Source: Warburgia ugandensis (taxonomy: Eukaryota > Streptophyta > Magnoliopsida > Canellales > Canellaceae). From it: DNA of 64,000 nt. Location of the stretch: NCBI GenBank assembly GCA_035236585.1, contig CP141139.1:16446990-16510989 (forward strand), given 5' to 3'. The notes below the pieces were generated by a model. That model was not told where the DNA came from and did no database searches. It was given only the letters and a program-made list of their open reading frames with translations. Below, piece by piece: positions 60,201-64,000 of the stretch (position 1 is the stretch's first letter; each line of letters begins with the position of its first letter). Both the position numbers and the translations under genes were made by a program.

Positions 60201-60221
60201 GTCCCTGACATATTAAACGCG
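44672..60221 (+). CDS. CRK: CDPK-related protein kinase (CRK), nine exons visible, 3' end outside window
   Basis: Ser/Thr kinase of the plant CDPK-SnRK superfamily. Exons: 44672-45208, 48527-48657, 50623-50664, 50785-50893, 51053-51131, 52455-52751, 52958-53067, 59949-60056, 60159-60221. All introns are GT-AG and the reading frame holds across each, giving 492 codons. MGLCYGK is a probable N-myristoylation/palmitoylation signal, so membrane attachment is likely. Residues 20-110 are Pro/Ser-rich. The kinase domain starts about 141: glycine loop G148-R-G-H-F-G153, Lys173 (VAVK), Glu192, HRDLKPEN 267-274, DFG 290-292, APE 314-316. HRD and DFG are intact, so it should be active. Exons 7-9 begin the regulatory tail. 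The first EF-hand-like loop ([11 protein letters not shown]) lacks the calcium-binding acids, as is usual for CRKs. Family proteins are about 580-600 residues, so roughly 100 codons are missing. I found no matching exon between 60222 and 64000, so they should lie beyond the window in what is then a >3.7 kb intron. Confidence 0.95.
45209..48526 (+). other. CRK: CRK intron 1 (3.3 kb)
   Basis: Donor GTTCGT, acceptor GTGCAG. It contains a 430 bp RTE tail insertion at 47786-48215 with a 19 bp target-site duplication. The rest has no recognised gene; frames at 46113-46528 have no family signature. Confidence 0.85.
47767..48234 (+). mobile_element. 5'-truncated RTE LINE with 19 bp target-site duplication
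   Basis: The insert 47786-48215 starts within the C-terminal coding part ([15 protein letters not shown], then [24 protein letters not shown] and [16 protein letters not shown]). It ends CCCCTAATTGGGATAAGGTCTTG followed by (ATG)n, the usual RTE tail. ATGTAACTATATTTATGGT flanks it perfectly (47767-47785 and 48216-48234). The 107-codon frame 47762-48085 is almost intact, so insertion is not very old. Confidence 0.95.
48527..48657 (+). CDS. CRK: CRK exon 2
   Basis: Encodes [20 protein letters not shown] onward to ...VYIIME, covering the alpha-C helix. Ends after two bases of a Glu codon, donor GTAAGT. Confidence 0.95.
49027..49054. repeat. Poly(A) run of 28 bases
   Basis: A pure adenine stretch 44 bp before the SINE target duplication. 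It could be the tail of an unrecognised retroposed sequence. Confidence 0.9.
49098..49302 (+). mobile_element. Full-length SINE with 10 bp target-site duplication
   Basis: The body is 49108-49292 (185 bp), flanked by perfect ACTATTATAA (49098-49107 and 49293-49302). A-box region GCCTTGGTGCAGCAG, B-box region GGGCTCAAGG, middle CAGCCTCTTGCAAAATGCAAG, T-rich end. Sense orientation in CRK intron 2. Confidence 0.92.
50623..50664 (+). CDS. CRK: CRK exon 3
   Basis: Short 42 bp exon encoding [13 protein letters not shown] with split codons at both ends, the hinge region of the kinase. Confidence 0.93.
50785..50893 (+). CDS. CRK: CRK exon 4
   Basis: Encodes [17 protein letters not shown] through HRDLKPE, so it carries the catalytic Asp269. 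Intron 3 before it is only 120 bp. Confidence 0.95.
51053..51131 (+). CDS. CRK: CRK exon 5
   Basis: Encodes [20 protein letters not shown] and SDFIRP, with the metal-binding DFG. Ends one base into the Asp300 codon. Confidence 0.95.
51132..52454 (+). other. CRK: CRK intron 5 (1.3 kb)
   Basis: Donor GTAACT, acceptor CTTGTAG. AT-rich; I see no transposon or gene in it. Confidence 0.85.
52455..52751 (+). CDS. CRK: CRK exon 6
   Basis: The largest internal exon (297 bp). It encodes [20 protein letters not shown] through the C-lobe ([38 protein letters not shown]). Confidence 0.95.
52958..53067 (+). CDS. CRK: CRK exon 7
   Basis: Encodes [20 protein letters not shown] through TPFKRAALK, the end of the kinase and the start of the autoinhibitory region. 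The donor AAAG/GTTTGG is copied by a downstream tandem duplication. Confidence 0.93.
53056..53256. repeat. Tandem duplication spanning the exon 7 splice donor
   Basis: Unit 1 is 53056-53147 (92 bp) and unit 2 is 53148-53256 (109 bp). Both start GCAGCATTAAAGGTTT-GTACTCTTC and end in TATTTTGCAG context. Unit 1 includes the last 12 bases of exon 7. Confidence 0.9.
53585..55975 (+). mobile_element. RTE-type LINE, near 5' complete but internally deleted
   Basis: Starts around GGTCCCAAGCCCGGATAAAGG, a phrase I associate with plant RTE 5' regions. Apurinic endonuclease remnants: [20 protein letters not shown] and YVQETK (53881-53989), [12 protein letters not shown] (54230). Reverse transcriptase entry: [18 protein letters not shown] (about 55240-55300). 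After [15 protein letters not shown] it jumps directly to [19 protein letters not shown] (near 55515), so the RT core is deleted. It ends GACCCCTAATCGGGACAAAG with a short ATGATT tail. Stops are frequent; target-site duplication not identified. Confidence 0.85.
56343..56513. repeat. Short direct duplication around the RTE tail
   Basis: About 54 bp starting GATCTAATCCATTCATG (from 56345) recurs as GATCCAATCCATCCATG (from 56454), both ending near AAAATCC-AGATTTT. The tail insertion sits at the start of the second copy. Confidence 0.65.
56411..56462 (+). mobile_element. 34 bp RTE tail insertion with 9 bp target-site duplication
   Basis: 56420-56453 is only the 3' terminus of RTE (CCCCTAATTGGGATAAGGTCTTG then ACGATGAT), flanked by GATCCAATC at 56411-56419 and 56454-56462. 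Confidence 0.75.
57017..57490 (+). pseudogene. L1-type LINE zf-RVT fragment, partly duplicated
   Basis: [20 protein letters not shown] (57140-57200) and, after about 170 bp, [13 protein letters not shown] (57315-57355) fit the C-x2-C-x-E-x-ET-x2-HL-x2-HC pattern of the zinc-binding region C-terminal to plant L1 reverse transcriptase. The first Cys is lost in both. No reverse transcriptase is attached. Confidence 0.7.
58344..59543 (+). mobile_element. RTE-type LINE copy, 5'-truncated and internally deleted
   Basis: Begins in the endonuclease end ([14 protein letters not shown]). It jumps near 58700 to the reverse transcriptase palm ([20 protein letters not shown], with FAND in place of F/YADD at 58753-58764), then [14 protein letters not shown] and [20 protein letters not shown]. 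It ends GACCCCTAACTGGGATAAGG with (ATG)n. Confidence 0.9.
59701..59794 (+). mobile_element. 5'-truncated SINE with 13 bp target-site duplication
   Basis: Only the last 68 bp of the SINE (59714-59781: GCGGTCCACCCCTTCCC to GGCTGCCCTTTTTTT-AA) is present, between perfect copies of AATATTTCTGTTT (59701-59713 and 59782-59794). Confidence 0.9.
59949..60056 (+). CDS. CRK: CRK exon 8
   Basis: 36 codons, [18 protein letters not shown] to SLENFRM, phase 0 at both ends: the junction helix and first EF-hand-like motif of the regulatory tail. Confidence 0.93.
60159..60221 (+). CDS. CRK: CRK exon 9 (last visible)
   Basis: 21 codons, [21 protein letters not shown]. The proposed donor is GCG/GTGTGA. Without splicing the frame would end after one further Val at TGA (60225-60227). 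Confidence 0.85.
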
Positions 60222-61091
60222 GTGTGACATCAGTCTAGCCCATTTTTCAGTCAAAATCCTCGTTGAAAATATTATCTTATTGATATATTCTTCTCCACTT
60301 TCCTTAGTAAGGTTTGCCATATTTTAGTAATTAAGGAATGTGCATTTTAGAATAAAGCAGAGTACATGGAATGGCTGATGATGCATATTGAGTGTGACAC
60401 ATTAATAATTATGTTGTGATTTTAGAATCTGTAGTCATAAGGTGACACACAAATTGAGGCTTATGCCTCATGAGTTCTATGATATTTTAGATAAAAGATT
60501 TATAAAATAATGGAAAGATGAATATTAAGAAGAAAAAAAAGAAAAGAGAACAAGGTTCAATTTTTTGACCACTCGTCATCATTCAACTAACAAATGAAAG
60601 TAGAAAACTCAAAAACTGGAATACTGAAAAGATATTAGTTATCTCCAACGGTCAGTTAATGGCTGATGGTCATGGTTGGCTTAGGTGGACATGATATAGC
60701 TTAGCAAATCTAATCACAAATTTAAACCAAAAATGAAGTGAGGAGTTAAACTGTAGCTTCTAGGTTAATTCCTCACCTCATTACATATGTATTTACTCAA
60801 AACAAAAAGAAAGAAAAAGAAATGGAAATTGAACTTTGGTTGAGGGGGATTAATATAGGAAAGACACAGTGGACAAGAAGTAGAAATTTTTCACCATTAT
60901 CAATGACCCACATCGAGAAAATCCTCTCCAAAAATCTGTCCGCATGGGCCAATGTTTTGTAACTTTTGGGGTCTTTGTGTATCTAACTTAAAAAAAAAAA
61001 ATCTAATCCAAAAGTTTTCTTTTGATGAGAGAGATTTCTTCTCCAAGTTACAGTTTCTTCGTTTATTTTATACTGAAATGTTAGGAAGTAT

Positions 61092-61168
61092 AAAAAGGGC
61101 AGCCCCGATGCACAAAGCTCCCCGCCCATGCAGGGTCCAGGGAAGGGGTAACCACAAGGGCCTATATA
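61092..61168 (-). mobile_element. SINE 3' fragment
   Basis: AAAAAGGGCAGCCCCGATGCA to CCACAAGGGCCTATATA on the plus strand equals the tail part of the family on the minus strand. The tRNA-like head is absent. No target-site duplication seen. Confidence 0.8.
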
Positions 61169-61581
61169 TGAACAAAATAGTCCATCCTCTAAAAGCCTCA
61201 GCTCTTTATAAATCTCATGCATGAATCTTTTGAATCATTTGTAATGTGTCATCATGTACTTCCTTCCCTCTAATTTAAATATTGAACTATGCTTGATTTA
61301 ACAATAGAATTGGAGAACCTAGTTTTCTAAATCTTGATCAGTATATTGTTGCACATATGCTTGTTGTGGTGTGTTCTTCCAACTGAAGGCGCATTAGGAC
61401 TGTAGGCCAAAAGCCAGAGGCAGGTGCCTGATTAGTATCTCATATTTTTGAGTATCAAGGCATTTCACTAAATCGAGCATGGAGGTTTCACTCCTAGCAT
61501 GTGTCTAAAAAGCTTTTTAGACTCCAGTTTCAAGGAAGGATGTGGAAATCTTTTAATGGAATGCTGTATTGACTTAATTTC

Positions 61582-61776
61582 TTGGGTTATATGCACGTAA
61601 AGGGCAGTCCTGGTGCATGAAGCTCCCGCCTATGGGGGTCCGGGGAAGGGGCGGACCACAAGGGTCTATGGTATGTAGCCTTACCTTACATTTTTGCAAG
61701 AGGCTGTTTTCATGCCTTGAATCCATGACCTCAAGGTCACATGACGAGAACTTTACTGTTGGGTTATATGCACGTA
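61582..61776 (-). mobile_element. SINE with 18 bp target-site duplication
   Basis: The body is 61600-61758 (159 bp, minus strand), lacking the first ~20 bp of the head. Perfect flanks TTGGGTTATATGCACGTA at 61582-61599 and 61759-61776. B-box region GATTCAAGGC is preserved. Confidence 0.92.
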
Positions 61777-63022
61777 TGCATACATATTCATTTACAGAAA
61801 CAATTGACAGACCAACACAGCACACGTATATGAGGGGGAACAATTACTTCTTTAGAAAATTATGAATGTCATTAAGGTGGTGGTGAAGGACATTTGTACA
61901 TGCAAAATTAGCAGGAATGTGTCAAAGAGAATTTTTCTCCAATTTCATCATGATTCTGAATTAGGCTTCTAAAATCTACAAATATTGATGGAACATCCAG
62001 CAAAGTACATATGTGTTTTCTGCCAGTAATTATAACAAAGCATTAAAGAGAAATTTCCAAATCAAGCTCTGCTGGTGTAACCGATTTGAACATGATATCT
62101 TCTAAAAATTATCTGATTGTGTTATCGAGATATCGCAGATTTATACACATTGCCAATAGAAACAAAACAATGAAGAAAGTGTGAATATTGGCAGAATATA
62201 AGAAGAACTGCAATGTATTTTTGATAATGGATTGAAAAGGAAGAATCTAACCTCCATATTGGAGAAATTTATGATTTTAAACTTCTTATTCAAGAAATGA
62301 GAGATGATTTGAAGATGATGCGTATTGACTTCTGCAAGCTATGTTCTCCATAAGTAACAACAATGAGTGTTTACGATTGAAGTATCAAAATTTCTGAAAG
62401 CCTGTTAAATAAATCTTTTAACAACAGGTGTTTAGGATTGAAGTGTCAAAGTTTTAGCAAAGACTATTGAGTAAGTAAAATCTTTTTGCTTGTTATCCTA
62501 GAAAATGCTATGTACTTTTGCCTTGAGCAAGACATGTTAGTAAAAATTGTGAAGAATATCTTTTATGTTTATGATGGTGTTCATAGAAAATAGATTTACA
62601 GATGAATGGCTTGTGTTCATTTCAGAATTAGATGAACAAAAATGAAGGTTTAGATAAGTTAAACTCGTAGACAAGTTCTTTCCAAGTAGGATGGTTGTGC
62701 AAATTGATCAGCCCCACAGGTTCTTTATGAGTTTCATAACAAAGCAATAGTTGGAGGAAGATCATCTATTTTCATTGTGTCTTTTCTGGGTACTTTTGTG
62801 GAATCTTTTAGGGTTTTAGAGTGTGTGGTTTTAGAAAGTTCGGATTTCTTAGTGAGGTAGTTATAATCAGGCTTCTTTCTGTTGAGATATGAATTTTAAA
62901 TTAAAAATATGATTATATAAGAAGGAACTTTTACTTATCAAGTCTGTATTATGTATGACTCATGATACTGTTCCCTAGATTTTATTATTATTTTTTTTTT
63001 CTTGCATATGTTTTAGCTGTTA

Positions 63023-64000
63023 TTGACCAAGTTGTTTAACAAGATTATAAAATCAAAGAAAATGCCTGATGAGTGGAGGAAAAGCTCTATTGTACCAATC
63101 TATAAGAATAAAGGAGACATTTAGAGCTGCACTAATTATCGAGGAATCAAACTTATGAGCCACACCATGAAACTTTTTGAAAGAGTGATTGAGAAGAGGC
63201 TGCGACATGAAATAAGTGTATCGGAGAATCAGTTTGGTTTCATGCCTGGGAGGTTGACCATGGAAGCTATTTTCTTACTAAGAAAATTAGTAGAAAAATA
63301 TAAGGAGAGGAAAGACCTGCATATGGTCTTTATCGACTTAGAAAAAGCTTATGATAGAGTCCCTAGAAAGTTAATATAGAGGGTGTTGGGTGGTAAAGGA
63401 TTTCTAAGGGGTATATATACATAATTAAATATATGTATGAGGGAGCAGTAACAAATGTTAAGACCACTAGTGGCGTGACTGGTGATTTTCCTGTCACTGT
63501 AGGATTGCACCAAGGATCAGCATTGAGTCCATACCTCTTCACATTAGTTATGGATGAGTTAACAAAACATTTGCACAAGGAGATTCCCTGGTGCATGCTA
63601 TTTGTAAGTAATATAGTCCTACTTGATGAGACAAGGGAGGGTGTAAACATAAAGCTAGAGTTATGGAGAGAAGCATTAGAATCTGAAGGATTTAAAATTA
63701 GTCGAACTAAGATAGAATATATGGAATGTAATTTTAGCAAGGAGAGTAGGGGTGGAACACCAGTCAAGATTGATAAACAAGAAGTCCCCGTGAAAGACCA
63801 CTTTCGGTACTTAGGATCATTCATCCATGAGAGTGGAGAGATTGAGAGGGAGGTTATCTAGAGAATCCAAGCGGGTTAGAACAAATGGAGATATGCATCT
63901 GGAGTTTTATGTGATCGGCGGGTACCACTCAAACTAAAAGGAAAATTCTATAGGATAGCTATAAGACCGGCCATGTTCTATGGATCAGAGTGTCGGGCAG
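63023..64000 (+). mobile_element. RTE-type LINE reverse transcriptase copy, runs off the window
   Basis: 5'-truncated inside the reverse transcriptase. Readable blocks: [61 protein letters not shown] (63155-63379), then after a short gap GDFPVTVGLHQGSALSPYLF and TLVMDELTKHLHKE (63433-63861). Catalytic YADD is replaced by FVSN (63601-63612). At the right edge it reaches [10 protein letters not shown], so its 3' tail lies outside. Confidence 0.92.

Larger units (their letters stand above)
60222..63022 (+). other. CRK: Presumed CRK intron 9, first part
   Basis: AT-rich. Two SINEs (61092-61168 and 61600-61758) are recognised. I searched by eye for the missing CRK C-terminal exons (the DFEEF and later EF-hand region) and found none. 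Confidence 0.6.

Noticed and set aside
62281-62345. GATTTGAAGATGATG stretch considered as the missing CRK DFEEF exon
   Set aside because: The frame does not continue into the conserved EF-hand region and lacks fitting splice sites.

Overview
The window is nuclear DNA of a flowering plant, AT-rich, with long introns and many retroelements. This rests on a CDPK-related kinase gene with plant-type introns, a plant tRNA-derived SINE family, plant RTE and L1 LINEs, Ty3/gypsy and Ty1/copia remnants, a CACTA transposon end, and many (GA)n/(CT)n tracts. I cannot name the species; intron size and repeat mix suggest a woody eudicot or magnoliid, with low confidence.

Layout. 1-6901 is a minus-strand, non-autonomous LTR retroelement (LARD-like): a truncated 3' LTR at 1-693, a complete 1.9 kb 5' LTR at 5002-6901, a tRNA-Asp type primer binding site and a gag-like ORF. 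About 1.8 kb (gag start, PBS and part of the LTR) is tandemly duplicated inside it, with the junction in a GA tract. 6902-10868 holds the LTR and gag start of a minus-strand Ty3/gypsy element into which the first one appears nested. 11440-12480 holds degenerate tandem repeats and the right end of a CACTA transposon. 16954-17404 is a small two-exon gene for a membrane-anchored plant protein of unknown function. 17405-27060 is gene-poor, with SINEs, microsatellites and a broken copia RNase H. 27065-36073 is a full but dead plus-strand Ty3/gypsy element bounded by the target-site duplication TAAGA. About 38150-42725 is a decayed L1-type LINE.

The main gene begins at 44672: a CDPK-related kinase (CRK) on the plus strand. 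Nine exons (492 codons) are visible up to 60221, and the last roughly 100 codons must lie beyond the window. Its introns carry five RTE pieces (the last, at 63023-64000, is intronic only if the gene continues), an L1 fragment and four SINEs. All five RTE pieces lie in the sense direction. Several insertions have clean target-site duplications.

Two genes appear intact as far as can be seen: the small membrane protein gene and the CRK. Everything else that looks coding is transposon debris or low-complexity translation. I found no convincing new biological system. The most unusual structures are the internally duplicated LARD, a duplicated splice donor after CRK exon 7, and a 34 bp RTE-tail insertion with its own target-site duplication.
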